NCBI RefSeq assembly: GCF_900176405.1
Contig: NZ_FWXJ01000012.1
Location: 1 to 64,000, forward strand
DNA from: Polynucleobacter kasalickyi
GTDB taxonomy: Bacteria; Pseudomonadota; Gammaproteobacteria; Burkholderiales; Burkholderiaceae
Direction of reading: 5' to 3'
DNA: 64,000 nt
Positions 44,678-53,363 of the stretch are shown in pieces; position 1 is the stretch's first letter, and each line of letters starts with the position of its first letter. Below the pieces are notes generated by a model that was not told the DNA's origin, searched no databases, and saw only the letters and a program-made list of their open reading frames with translations. A program made the position numbers and the translations under genes.

Positions 44678-46160
44678 TAGCATGGGCCTCGCTAATGATG
44701 GGAGAAAAATCATGTAACGATAATCCAGACTGATTCACTTCATTATAAAAACGAACTAATAAATTTTTGGCAACTGTTGTACGATAATTTGCGCTTGCTC
44801 TTAAATCTGATAAGGGTGCAAAATCTTGCTCGATGATCTCTTGAGCATCTTGAATGACAGAGAGGCTCCAAGGTTTGTTGATTAAATAATTTTCTAGCAG
44901 AATTGCCCTTTTGGGCGTGGCAGCCATTCCACCAAACGCAACGCGAATGGATTGAATGAGTCCATTCTCAACCACTAATTTTGCGCCAAAACAGATGGCA
45001 GAAATATCTTGTTCAAATCTTTTGGAAACTTTATAGCTAGCGATACGCTCATTCGTAGTTGGAAGAGGAATTTTTACGGCTTCTACAAACTCTCCTGGCT
45101 GCAAATTTTTCTGCTGATAGCCCAAATAAAAATCTTCGAGGTTCATCTCCCTGGTAGTTTGACCTTGACGTAAAACCACACGAGTATTAAGTGCGATCAA
45201 TATTGGCATACTATCGCCAATCGGTGACCCATTCGCCACATTACCGCACAAAGTACCTGACTTCCGAATCGGTAGAGAGGCAAATCGTTGGTGTAATTCT
45301 TCTAAATCAGGAAAATGATGGACGATTCTCTTAAATGCATCTTCTAAATTTACACCAGCACCAATCCAAATAGATTGATCCTGTTCTTTGATCTGCTGAA
45401 GTTCTTTGACTTCACCAATAAAAAGTATTGGCTTTAACTGTTTTAAATGTTGAGTAACCCAAAGGCCCACATCGGTGCCTCCTGCCAGTATTTGATACTC
45501 TGGATGTGCGACATACACGCTTGCAAATGTTTCCAAATCACTCGGGGCAATGAATAAATCTGAAACTAAATCTGGCTGTAGTTCCAAATCGATTTGTTGT
45601 TGTAAGCGTTTCTCAGAAAAGGCATCAGCCCTACTAAAACGCATTGGCTCTGGCAGCTCTTGCATTTGTAGGCCCGCTTCAATAATCGGCCGATAGCCCG
45701 TACATCGACACAGATTTCCTGAAATTGCATTAATTACATCATCTTCATGCGCATGCTTCGATTCACCATCTAAGTAATGCGCTAATAAGGAAATCACAAA
45801 GCCTGGCGTACAAAACCCACATTGAGAACCATGACAAGTCACCATTGCTTGTTGCACTGGGTGTAGCTCTTGTAAAGATTGCGAAATATACTTTGCGGTA
45901 TAAATTGATTTTTTATGAAGCCCTGGAACAAATTTGATACACGAATTAACGGTTTTATAGACTAATTTTCCTTGTTCAGTCTGCGCTTGAAGTACCATGC
46001 AAGCACCACAGTCACCCTCACCGCAGCCTTCTTTAACACTCGTATTATTAGTTTGTAACCGAATAAAATCTAACAAGGTCTCTTGTTGATTTTCAACTGG
46101 TAATTGAATCAATTCATCATCTAAATAGAATTGAATGGTCTGACTAGACTTGGGAATCAT
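44670..46160 (-). CDS. xdhA: Xanthine dehydrogenase small subunit (2x[2Fe-2S], FAD)
   Basis: A 496-residue electron-transfer subunit. First [2Fe-2S]: C46, C51, C54 in GCGEGDCGAC and C74 in NSCIKF. Second: C114, C117 in CGFCTPG, C151 and C153 in NLCRCTGYRP. The FAD domain has ILAGGTDVGLWV and LCGNVANGSPIGDS. GGGG lies 8 bases before the ATG. Only 96 bases separate it from the porin upstream, most of it a terminator hairpin. Confidence 0.96.
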   Translation of the reverse strand: MIPKSSQTIQFYLDDELIQLPVENQQETLLDFIRLQTNNTSVKEGCGEGDCGACMVLQAQTEQGKLVYKTVNSCIKFVPGLHKKSIYTAKYISQSLQELHPVQQAMVTCHGSQCGFCTPGFVISLLAHYLDGESKHAHEDDVINAISGNLCRCTGYRPIIEAGLQMQELPEPMRFSRADAFSEKRLQQQIDLELQPDLVSDLFIAPSDLETFASVYVAHPEYQILAGGTDVGLWVTQHLKQLKPILFIGEVKELQQIKEQDQSIWIGAGVNLEDAFKRIVHHFPDLEELHQRFASLPIRKSGTLCGNVANGSPIGDSMPILIALNTRVVLRQGQTTREMNLEDFYLGYQQKNLQPGEFVEAVKIPLPTTNERIASYKVSKRFEQDISAICFGAKLVVENGLIQSIRVAFGGMAATPKRAILLENYLINKPWSLSVIQDAQEIIEQDFAPLSDLRASANYRTTVAKNLLVRFYNEVNQSGLSLHDFSPIISEAHANE

Positions 46161-46187
46161 TTATACCCCGATTTATGTCACACTCTG

Positions 46188-46227
46188 AAAAACCAACAAG
46201 TGATCTTCTCACTTGTTGGTTTTTTTT
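46188..46227 (-). terminator. Intrinsic terminator between porin and xdhA
   Basis: Perfect 16-bp stem AAAAACCAACAAGTGA (46188-46203) with 46209-46224, 5-base loop, T-run on both strands. On the minus strand it closes the porin gene and sits 28 bases before xdhA. Confidence 0.9.
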
Positions 46228-46256
46228 GCTATTAAATTACTTAAAACTTCCTAGGA

Positions 46257-47372
46257 TTAGAACTTCATTCTAATACCAGCACCATAAACATATCCAGTAC
46301 CTGACGTGTTAGAAGCACTTGTATAACCGTAGTTTACATATGCATCAGTCTTATCATCCAATGGATAGTCATAGCCAACGACTGTTTCGTTTACTGTAGA
46401 AGAAACGCCACCTAACGATGTATTAAGCGCAACTAAACTAGAAGTGTAGTTAGTGTTTGCATATTCAATTAAGATTTTTCCAGGACCTGCAGGAATCTTC
46501 GTACTAACTTGGAATGTTTTTGACTCTGTACCAGCACTTGATTGTTTAGCATCTTGGTAAGTCATAAATACTTTAGCAACGCCGAAGTCATATGATGCAC
46601 CACCCATGTAGGCTTGAGCTGAATTATTACCTGTTGTGAAAACATCCATACCAATTTCACTGTTACCAATTGGCATTACTTGGGTATTAGAGTAATAGGC
46701 TGTTAATGCTAAAGGGCCATCAAAGTACAATACGTTCGCACCGAAGTTGTTACCGCTAGACTTACCGCCATTAGGTGCATAGTGCAAGTTAATTTCTGCA
46801 TTACCAAATTTTGGCAATGTATAAATAATTTGACGATCCCAAGCTGTATCACCATACAAACCGTTTGAAGTACTGTTACTGATTGATTGTGAAGGTGTAT
46901 TAAAGTTGAAATACATTGCATGCCAGAGTGGGCCATATCCACCGGAATCACCGTACGCATTGAATAAAATAGTTGGCAAGAAGTGCGGAGCGATATCGCG
47001 ACCAATCGTTACTTTACCAAAGCTACCGGCTAAAGATCCGCTAGCATTTCGAGTGAATAAATTTGGTCCAATAACTTTACCCTGAGTTAAATCCAAGAAA
47101 GTCGAAGCACTAAATCCAGCAGTTAAGCCAGTATCGCCAACTGCACGCTCACCTTTAATGCCAAAATACGATGTAGTCATCGCACCACTGGTTGGGGTCA
47201 AGTTGGAAGTATCGCCACCAGGAGCTTTGCTTGACTGCAAAGATAAATCGGCCAAACCGAAGACTGATAAGCCATCGACGACTTTTACGTCAGCATGGGC
47301 ACTAGAAGCTGCAAAAGCAGCTAACATTGACAAGACTAAAGCTGTTTTTTTCCCTAAAAATTTGTGTTGCAT
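46257..47372 (-). CDS. Gram-negative general porin (betaproteobacterial type)
   Basis: A 371-residue 16-strand porin: signal peptide cut after AHA-D, VVDGLSVFGLADLSLQ at the start, GIKGERAVGDTGLTAGFS for the conserved early strands, SFGKVTIGRDIAPHF loop, and terminal YVYGAGIRMKF with final Phe. It has no obvious specificity. Placement between xdhABC and the Rieske gene, with NtrC-like dyads in the shared promoter region, suggests use in purine or other nitrogen-solute entry. That role is inferred. Confidence 0.9.
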   Translation of the reverse strand: MQHKFLGKKTALVLSMLAAFAASSAHADVKVVDGLSVFGLADLSLQSSKAPGGDTSNLTPTSGAMTTSYFGIKGERAVGDTGLTAGFSASTFLDLTQGKVIGPNLFTRNASGSLAGSFGKVTIGRDIAPHFLPTILFNAYGDSGGYGPLWHAMYFNFNTPSQSISNSTSNGLYGDTAWDRQIIYTLPKFGNAEINLHYAPNGGKSSGNNFGANVLYFDGPLALTAYYSNTQVMPIGNSEIGMDVFTTGNNSAQAYMGGASYDFGVAKVFMTYQDAKQSSAGTESKTFQVSTKIPAGPGKILIEYANTNYTSSLVALNTSLGGVSSTVNETVVGYDYPLDDKTDAYVNYGYTSASNTSGTGYVYGAGIRMKF

Positions 47373-47426
47373 ACAAGATTCTCCTTAAAAATTAAAAATA
47401 TCTACCCTAAAATTTTGAGCATGGTA

Positions 47427-47436
47427 ATTACCTGCA
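47427..47436. repeat. Perfect 10-bp palindrome in the porin leader
   Basis: GGTAATTACC in the porin/Rieske gap, about 60 bases upstream of the porin start. On the minus strand GG-N10-GC (AGGTAATTACCATGC) overlaps it, a weak sigma-54-like match lacking TGGCAC. It could instead be an operator. Confidence 0.3.
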
Positions 47437-47479
47437 CGTTTTAATAATGAACCTATGAACTTTCGTTTTAATTACCAAC

Positions 47480-47527
47480 TGTTCCAAATAAGTGCTAAGG
47501 CATAAGGAGATGCACCAAAATATGACA
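47480..47527. promoter_or_regulatory. Candidate tandem NtrC-type sites between porin and Rieske genes
   Basis: TGTTCCAAATAAGTGCT (47480-47496; 4/6 in each half) and TGCACCAAAATATGACA (47511-47527; perfect left half TGCACC). Starts are exactly 31 bp apart, same face of the helix. They are about 110-150 bp from both divergent start codons. Confidence 0.5.
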
Positions 47528-47607
47528 GAAAAATTACAGGCTTTGCTTATTATTTTTTAATTGCAAATTTTTCTACTACTCTTATAAATAATTACAATTT
47601 TTTAATC

Positions 47608-48654
47608 ATGTTTATTCAAACCACTAACCAGAAGTCTTTTAATCAACTTCAAAATGATTGGCATCCTATCGCCATTGCTGCAGTCACGCTACCTGGCACG
47701 ATGCAATCGATTACTCTATTGGGTCAATCACTCGTCTTGTGGTGTGATGACAATAATAATTTTCATTTGTGGCTGGATCAGTGTCCACATCGGGGAATGA
47801 AATTATCGTTAGGCACTATCCAAGAGAATCAACTCGTGTGCCCTTATCATGGCTGGCGATTTAAGCCATCTGGTAAATGTAGTTATATTCCATCTTTGCC
47901 ACAATTATTAGAAGATAACTTAAAGGGATGTGTACGGCAATTTAAACTTCTAGTGAAATATGGCTTAATTTGGGGCTGTTTAGGTGAGCCGGTTGGTGAC
48001 ATCTTTCCATACCCTGAGTTTGATGAAAAAAGTCGGCGAATTGTCTTTTGTGGTCCCTATGATCTTGCTGCAAGTGGACCACGGATTATTGAAAACTTTT
48101 TAGATATGTCTCACTTTCCATTTGTTCATGAAGGGATCTTAGGGGACCAAAGCAAAATGGATATTCCGGACTATCAGGTAGAAGCGTTCTCCGATGATAT
48201 TTATGGCGAGGGTATAAGAGCAACCAAATGCTTTTCTTGGCAGCCTAAAGCGAGTAAAAAATCCAACCAACCGGAACTAGTCGAATATGCATATCGTGTA
48301 GTTCACCCCTTCTCTGCTATTCTGAATAAACAGAGTAGCGGACAAAGTTCCACCTCGGATGGACTCGCCGATGCGATTAGCCTACATCTCCAACCAGTAG
48401 AGCCGACGATCACTCGGGCTTGGATTATTATGGCCTTAAATGATTTCGAACACTCTGAACAAGAATTAAGAGAATTTCAAGATTTAATCTTTTTACAAGA
48501 TAAATCGATCGTAGAACATCAAGAGCCCAAATTACTGCCGCTCAATCCTGATGCCGAAGTTTCAGTAGTGAGTGACCGTCTATCGATTGCCTATCGCAAA
48601 TACCTAAAGACGAATAACTTACAATATGGTGTAATAAACCATTTAGCTCTTTAA
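47608..48654 (+). CDS. Rieske [2Fe-2S] non-haem iron oxygenase, alpha-subunit type
   Basis: A 348-residue single-component-style oxygenase of the VanA/NdmA-like group. Rieske ligands are C59-x-H61 (QCPHRG) and C78-x2-H81 (CPYHGW). The mononuclear iron site is ENFLDMSHFPFVHEG (D166, H169, H174). The C terminus (AEVSVVSDRLSIAYRKYL) resembles N-demethylases of methylxanthines such as NdmA as I recall them. It lies divergent from the porin and just upstream of gpt inside the purine block, so a purine or N-methylpurine substrate is plausible. No reductase gene is adjacent. There is no clear ribosome site at the ATG. Confidence 0.85.
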   Translation: MFIQTTNQKSFNQLQNDWHPIAIAAVTLPGTMQSITLLGQSLVLWCDDNNNFHLWLDQCPHRGMKLSLGTIQENQLVCPYHGWRFKPSGKCSYIPSLPQLLEDNLKGCVRQFKLLVKYGLIWGCLGEPVGDIFPYPEFDEKSRRIVFCGPYDLAASGPRIIENFLDMSHFPFVHEGILGDQSKMDIPDYQVEAFSDDIYGEGIRATKCFSWQPKASKKSNQPELVEYAYRVVHPFSAILNKQSSGQSSTSDGLADAISLHLQPVEPTITRAWIIMALNDFEHSEQELREFQDLIFLQDKSIVEHQEPKLLPLNPDAEVSVVSDRLSIAYRKYLKTNNLQYGVINHLAL

Positions 48655-48681
48655 CCCCCTCCACTTATTCCATCTAAAACT

Positions 48682-49197
48682 ATGTCAGTCACTAACCCTT
48701 ATCAAAATGAAGTCATCATTTCATGGACAGAAATTCATCGGGATGCGCGTTTTTTATCTCATTTACTGTTAGCAAAGGGGCCGTGGAAAGGCATTATTGC
48801 GATTACTAAAGGTGGTCTTATTCCTGCAGCACTGATTGCCAGAGAATTAAATATTAAGTTGATTGATACCGTCTGTATTTCAAGTTACGACGGCAATTCT
48901 GATGGAGCAGCACAAAATCAAAAAGAACTAGAAGTGATCAAAATGATAGAAGGCGATGGTGATGGATTTTTACTCATCGACGACCTAGTGGATACCGGTA
49001 AAACTGCAAAGTTTATTCGTGAAAAATTACCCAAAGCCTATTTTTGTACTTTATATGCGAAGCCTGAAGGTAAGCCCTTAGTTGATCTTTATGTCAAAGA
49101 ATTCGAGCAAGCTGAATGGATCTTTTTCCCTTGGGACATTGAATATCAATTCTCAGTACCTATCCACCACAGAGCAAAGATTGCACCAAAGGAGTAA
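48682..49197 (+). CDS. gpt: Xanthine(-guanine) phosphoribosyltransferase
   Basis: A 171-residue PRTase closely following E. coli Gpt: WKGIIAITKGGLIPAALIARELNI, IDTVCISSYDG, and the PRPP motif FLLIDDLVDTGKTAK, then KAYFCTLYAKPEGKPLVDLY. It is about 19 residues longer than E. coli Gpt, chiefly at the C terminus and between SYDG and the helix. It salvages xanthine or guanine to XMP/GMP, a branch against the catabolic enzymes around it. Gap to the Rieske gene is 27 bases; the two are probably cotranscribed. Confidence 0.95.
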   Translation: MSVTNPYQNEVIISWTEIHRDARFLSHLLLAKGPWKGIIAITKGGLIPAALIARELNIKLIDTVCISSYDGNSDGAAQNQKELEVIKMIEGDGDGFLLIDDLVDTGKTAKFIREKLPKAYFCTLYAKPEGKPLVDLYVKEFEQAEWIFFPWDIEYQFSVPIHHRAKIAPKE

Positions 49198-49202
49198 AAA
49201 AA

Positions 49203-50567
49203 TTAATGTGCCATTAATTTTCGACTGAGTAGTGAATGCGTAGAAACGTGTCTTTCTAGATCAAAGTCTACTAACTCAGCATTCATCACTCGGATCCTTC
49301 CGTTGATCATACTAAAGTCTACTTGCGACGGCGGAGAAAAAACAATTCCGGCAACTGGATCAGAGCATCCGGCAAAGCTCAATTGCTGTTGTTTAAAGCC
49401 AATGATATCGGCCGCCATACCTACTTGAATGGAACCAATGTCTTGCCTACCTAAAACCTCTGCGCCGCCAACTGTCGCTAGCCGTAGCGCTTGCCTTGCA
49501 TTTAAGGCCTGTGGATCATTATTGGCCACCCTTTGTAATAACATGGCCTGTCTTACCTCTTGAATCAGATTACCAGAGTCATTGGAAGCAGAACCATCCA
49601 CACCTAACCCAACAGGTACCCCAGCATTCAGCATCTGCCGAATCGGAGCTATGCCGGAAGCTAATCGCATATTAGAGCTTGGACAATGACAAACTCCGGT
49701 CTTGGTACGTGCAAACACTTTGATGCCCTCAGCGTCAAGTTGCACACAATGTGCATGCCATACATCATCTCCCACCCAGCCTAGACTTTCTGCATATTGG
49801 GCAGGTGTCTGATTAAATTTTTCCTTTGAATATAAAACATCATTGATGTTCTCGGCCAGATGCGTATGGAGTTGAACTCCATACTGTCTTGCCAATTTAG
49901 CCGATTCGCGCATTAAATTTTCTGAAACAGAAAAGGGGGAACAAGGCGCAACCACGATATGCAACATGGCATATTTTGTATTGTCATGCCATTTCTCGAT
50001 CATTTCTTGAGTATCTTTTAAGATGAGGACTTCATCCTCCACGAGTGCATCTGGCGGAAGTCCTCCTAAACTTTCACCGACGCTCATCGCCCCCCTTGCG
50101 GCATGAAAACGAATACCAATGGTCTGAGCCGCCTGAATTTCATCCTCTAGACTTGCACCATTGGGGAATAAATATAAATGGTCGCTAGTCGTCGTGCAGC
50201 CAGATAACATTAATTCGGCCATCGCCGTGAGTGCTGAGACCCGAATCATCTCAGGAGTGATCTTTGACCAAATGGGATATAAGGTTTTGAGCCAGCCGAA
50301 CAATTCTGCATCCTGCGCCACCGTCTTCGTGAGCGTCTGGAACATATGATGATGCGTATTGATAAAGCCAGGTAAAACAATATGGCCTTGCATATCTATC
50401 TGCTGGGTATTTTCAAGATAGTGCTTGGGAATTTCTGAGGATTTACCAATCCAACGAATCTGATTGCTTTCAATATAAATCGCAGCATTTTGTAATTCAG
50501 AGTGCTGAGAATCCATCGTCACTAAGTGCGCAATATTGAATAGTAATTTATTACTAATGTTTGACAT
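49203..50567 (-). CDS. 8-oxoguanine deaminase-type amidohydrolase (AtzB/TrzN-related)
   Basis: A 454-residue zinc amidohydrolase: FINTHHHMFQTLTKTVAQDAELFGWL (HxH), CSPFSVSENLMRES, LHTHLAENIND, WHAHCVQLD and LGVDGSASND (Asp). This sequence pattern matches the group containing Pseudomonas 8-oxoguanine deaminase and hydroxyatrazine ethylaminohydrolases. In a purine cluster deamination of 8-oxoguanine to urate is the better reading. ATG at 50567 is preferred; a TTG at 50585 is in frame. It converges with gpt (5 bases apart). Confidence 0.85.
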   Translation of the reverse strand: MSNISNKLLFNIAHLVTMDSQHSELQNAAIYIESNQIRWIGKSSEIPKHYLENTQQIDMQGHIVLPGFINTHHHMFQTLTKTVAQDAELFGWLKTLYPIWSKITPEMIRVSALTAMAELMLSGCTTTSDHLYLFPNGASLEDEIQAAQTIGIRFHAARGAMSVGESLGGLPPDALVEDEVLILKDTQEMIEKWHDNTKYAMLHIVVAPCSPFSVSENLMRESAKLARQYGVQLHTHLAENINDVLYSKEKFNQTPAQYAESLGWVGDDVWHAHCVQLDAEGIKVFARTKTGVCHCPSSNMRLASGIAPIRQMLNAGVPVGLGVDGSASNDSGNLIQEVRQAMLLQRVANNDPQALNARQALRLATVGGAEVLGRQDIGSIQVGMAADIIGFKQQQLSFAGCSDPVAGIVFSPPSQVDFSMINGRIRVMNAELVDFDLERHVSTHSLLSRKLMAH

Positions 50568-50590
50568 ATTAGGATGGATACCCAAGAAAC

Positions 50591-50617
50591 AAGACTGCTA
50601 GTTGGCAAAGCAGTCTT
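50591..50617. terminator. Hairpin terminator after the second ABC importer operon
   Basis: 9-bp stem AAGACTGCT (50591-50599) with 50609-50617, 9-base loop; followed by TTATT on the plus strand and by GTTTCTT on the minus strand. It lies between the permease stop (50630) and the amidohydrolase start. Confidence 0.6.
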
Positions 50618-50629
50618 TTATTCAAATTA

Positions 50630-51388
50630 TTAACTACGGTGAGCCCAAGCAGTCTTTTTACGCTCAATCACTGCAAACAACTCATACATGCTCATGGCCA
50701 TCACACCGATCGATACGAGTCCAGCAAAAGCCAGTGGTAATCTCATGGATGATCCTGCAGAAATCAACAAATAACCAATACCTTCGTTTGATGCGCTCAT
50801 TTCAGAAACCGTAGTTCCGACAAACGCGAGAGTAATTGCAACTTTTAAACTGGCAAAGAAAAATGGCAGACATCTTGGCATACCAATTTTGACGATAATA
50901 TCCTTTTTACTTGCACCTAAAACCCTCAACACATCCTCAAGCTCTGGTTCTATTGTGGCAAGCGCTGTGGCAATATTAACCATAATCGGGAAAAAACTAA
51001 TCAGAAAGGCTGTCAAAATTGCTGGGCCTGCGCCAATTCCAAACCAGACCACTAGAATGGGCACAAAGGCTGCTTTAGGCAGCGCATTAAAGGCCGTCAT
51101 AATGGGATATAGCGCATCATATGCGATCTTAGAAGAGCCAATCAAGAAGCCTAACATCACGCCTACCATGATTGATATTCCAAAACCAACCATCGTGGTC
51201 CAAAAAGTCACCCAAGAGTGGCGAAGGATTTCTGTTCTAAACTCAAAGAGGTTTTGACCAATTTGAATGGGGCTAGGGAAAATAAATTCACTAACTTTAA
51301 ATACAGTACAGATGAGTTGCCAAATCACTAATAGTGCAATGAACAACACTATCGCCGCATTTTTTTCTAAAAAATTTTTCTTTTTCAT
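50630..51388 (-). CDS. ABC importer permease (NitT/TauT, SsuC/ThiX type)
   Basis: A 252-residue inner-membrane permease with about six helices and the EAA-type loop (LEDVLRVLGASKKDIIVKIGMPRCLPFFF). The TauT/NitT family motif AFNALPKAAFVPILVVWFGIG is present. Its ATGA overlaps the ATPase stop by 4 bases. Third gene of a binding protein-ATPase-permease operon located between purine catabolic genes; likely imports a purine breakdown product or related heterocycle, which is inference. Confidence 0.92.
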   Translation of the reverse strand: MKKKNFLEKNAAIVLFIALLVIWQLICTVFKVSEFIFPSPIQIGQNLFEFRTEILRHSWVTFWTTMVGFGISIMVGVMLGFLIGSSKIAYDALYPIMTAFNALPKAAFVPILVVWFGIGAGPAILTAFLISFFPIMVNIATALATIEPELEDVLRVLGASKKDIIVKIGMPRCLPFFFASLKVAITLAFVGTTVSEMSASNEGIGYLLISAGSSMRLPLAFAGLVSIGVMAMSMYELFAVIERKKTAWAHRS

Positions 51389-52182
51389 TTGCCGGACCTA
51401 ATCGAACCAATATGTCCTCTGAGTTCATGAACAATATTCGTAAATGCCTCTGTATAAGTAATTTCCAAATCCCTAGGGCGTGGTAAATCGATTTCTCTTT
51501 TAAAGACAATTTTTCCTGGACTTTTACTCATCACATAGACCGTGTCGGCTAGATAAACAGCTTCTCTCAAATCATGCGTAACTAAGATCACGTTAAATTG
51601 TTGCTCAGTCCATAAATCTTTCAGAATATTCCAAAGTTCTTCGCGGGTAAAGGCATCTAAAGCACCAAATGGTTCATCTAGCAATAACATTTTCGGTTGA
51701 TGAATGAGCGCCCGACAAATACTTGCTCGTTGCTGCATACCACCTGATAATTCCCAAGGAAATTTATCGGCGTAGCCCTTCAAACCAACACTCTCCAGAA
51801 GTTTCAGTGCTCTTTGAATATACTCATCCTTCTTTTTACGGAAATCAAAGCGAAAGGGCTCAACGATTTCCAAAGGTAATAGAATATTTTCCAGGGTTGT
51901 CCGCCATGGCAACAAGGTCGGTGCTTGAAAAGCCATGCCACTAAAACTTAAAGGACCATTGACCTCATTGCCACCAACCGTAATACGACCTCGACTCGGT
52001 TTCTGTAAACCCGTGGTCAACTTCATAAAGGTGGACTTACCGCACCCTGAGGGGCCTACGATTGCAATAAATCCCCCCGTATGAACTTCGAGTGAAATAT
52101 TCTCTACTGCGAACTTCCCTTGGGCAGGCAAATCACCATACCCATGAGAAACATCATCAAATTTTATAAATGAATCAGACAT
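51385..52182 (-). CDS. ABC importer ATP-binding protein (NitT/TauT type)
   Basis: A 265-residue ABC ATPase: Walker A GPSGCGKSTFMKL, signature LSGGMQQRASICRAL, Walker B LLLDEPFGALDA, and switch LVTHDLREAVYLAD. Its start shares one base with the binding-protein stop (TAATG). It energises the permease at 50630. Confidence 0.94.
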   Translation of the reverse strand: MSDSFIKFDDVSHGYGDLPAQGKFAVENISLEVHTGGFIAIVGPSGCGKSTFMKLTTGLQKPSRGRITVGGNEVNGPLSFSGMAFQAPTLLPWRTTLENILLPLEIVEPFRFDFRKKKDEYIQRALKLLESVGLKGYADKFPWELSGGMQQRASICRALIHQPKMLLLDEPFGALDAFTREELWNILKDLWTEQQFNVILVTHDLREAVYLADTVYVMSKSPGKIVFKREIDLPRPRDLEITYTEAFTNIVHELRGHIGSIRSGK

Positions 52183-53207
52183 TATTTAGGTAAAACCGTC
52201 TTAAGACTTGCTAATGGAAGGAAGGATCCATCCCAAACGAAATCAGGATTTACTCTTGTTTTTGTTTTATAAATATCGGAGACTTGGGAAGCCATCAAAG
52301 CAAGTCTTGGCAAGCTCAATGTTCCAAATCCTTCTGCTTTTGCGTCTGGAGTAACTACTGCATCCTTAATTGCTAGTCTGAGTCTGCGTTTTTCTAAATC
52401 AACATTGATAATTCCGTCTTTTTGTTTGACATATTGAATGGAGTCATCCGGATTGGCAATTACTTCTTTTGCACCTTTTGTAAATGCCTCTAAGAATGCT
52501 TTAATTGCAGCAGGATTTTCCTTAATTAACTTCGGAGAAACAATAATGGCGTTGCCGTAAAGCTTCACACCATTTTGCGCAAAGGGAAATGCAATAATAT
52601 CCTCAGCTTTAATTCCTCTAGCCTCTAAATTAAGAATAGAGGTAAACCCAAAACCAGTAATCGCATCGAGATCACCCTTTACCAACATCGTTTCTCTCAA
52701 AGCAGGATCCATACTGATCCAATTAACAGGACCTAATTTATTAGCGTCTTGAAAGAGCTGAAAGGAACGTCTGCCGGCATCAAAAACTGGCGCACCTAAT
52801 TTTTTACCAGTTAAATCAGAAATTTTCTTTACATTCGAGCCCTTAATCGTAATCACCGATGCGGGAGTATTGTTATAGACCATCATGACCGCAACAGGCT
52901 TATTAGGTGCATCTGGGTTATTGCCATGAAACTCCATTAATGCAGCCATGTCGGCAAAACCAATGTCATAAGAACCGGAAGCAACCCGGTTGACCGCATT
53001 TCCTGAACCATTTCCAGCATCAATACTGACATCTAAACCAACTTGTTTAAAGTACCCTTTGGCTGCAGGCTCCAAGAAAAAAGCTGATGGCCCCTCAAAA
53101 CGCCAGTCTAATTGGAATTTAATAGCGGTTTGTGCAAAGGAGTTACCTGAAGAAACAACTGCAATAATCAGAAATAAGCGTTTTAAAACTTGAAGGTTAA
53201 TCGACAT
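52182..53207 (-). CDS. ABC importer substrate-binding protein (NMT1/ThiY-like fold)
   Basis: A 341-residue periplasmic receptor: signal peptide cut after SFA-Q, then IKFQLDWRFEGPSAFFLEPAAKGYFKQVGLDVSIDAGNGSG, the DWxxxxPxxxFxxA-type opening of NMT1/THI5-like receptors for aromatic heterocycles, sulfonates or nitriles. Good AGGA ribosome site. First gene of its operon, with a candidate NtrC-type dyad 108-124 bp upstream. Ligand unknown; pyrimidine-, purine- or allantoin-like compounds fit the surroundings. Confidence 0.9.
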   Translation of the reverse strand: MSINLQVLKRLFLIIAVVSSGNSFAQTAIKFQLDWRFEGPSAFFLEPAAKGYFKQVGLDVSIDAGNGSGNAVNRVASGSYDIGFADMAALMEFHGNNPDAPNKPVAVMMVYNNTPASVITIKGSNVKKISDLTGKKLGAPVFDAGRRSFQLFQDANKLGPVNWISMDPALRETMLVKGDLDAITGFGFTSILNLEARGIKAEDIIAFPFAQNGVKLYGNAIIVSPKLIKENPAAIKAFLEAFTKGAKEVIANPDDSIQYVKQKDGIINVDLEKRRLRLAIKDAVVTPDAKAEGFGTLSLPRLALMASQVSDIYKTKTRVNPDFVWDGSFLPLASLKTVLPK

Positions 53208-53314
53208 AGTTTTCCTGTAATGTTTTACTTTGATAAAAAAATGAACTTATTTATTCTTCACTTTAAATGAAAATCACATTCATTTTCAATAATTAATGTC
53301 AATTTAAAAGAATT

Positions 53315-53331
53315 GTCACCAATTTAGTGCG
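53315..53331. promoter_or_regulatory. Candidate NtrC-type site upstream of the second ABC importer
   Basis: GTCACCAATTTAGTGCG: halves CACC and AGTGC around N5, 4/6 matches on each side to TGCACC-N5-GGTGCA. It lies between uraD and the binding-protein gene. Beside it, GAACTT...AAGTTC (53342-53365 region) followed by a T-run on the minus strand may terminate uraD. Confidence 0.4.
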
Positions 53332-53363
53332 GGAAAAAACACGAACTTCAACGATAAAAAAGT

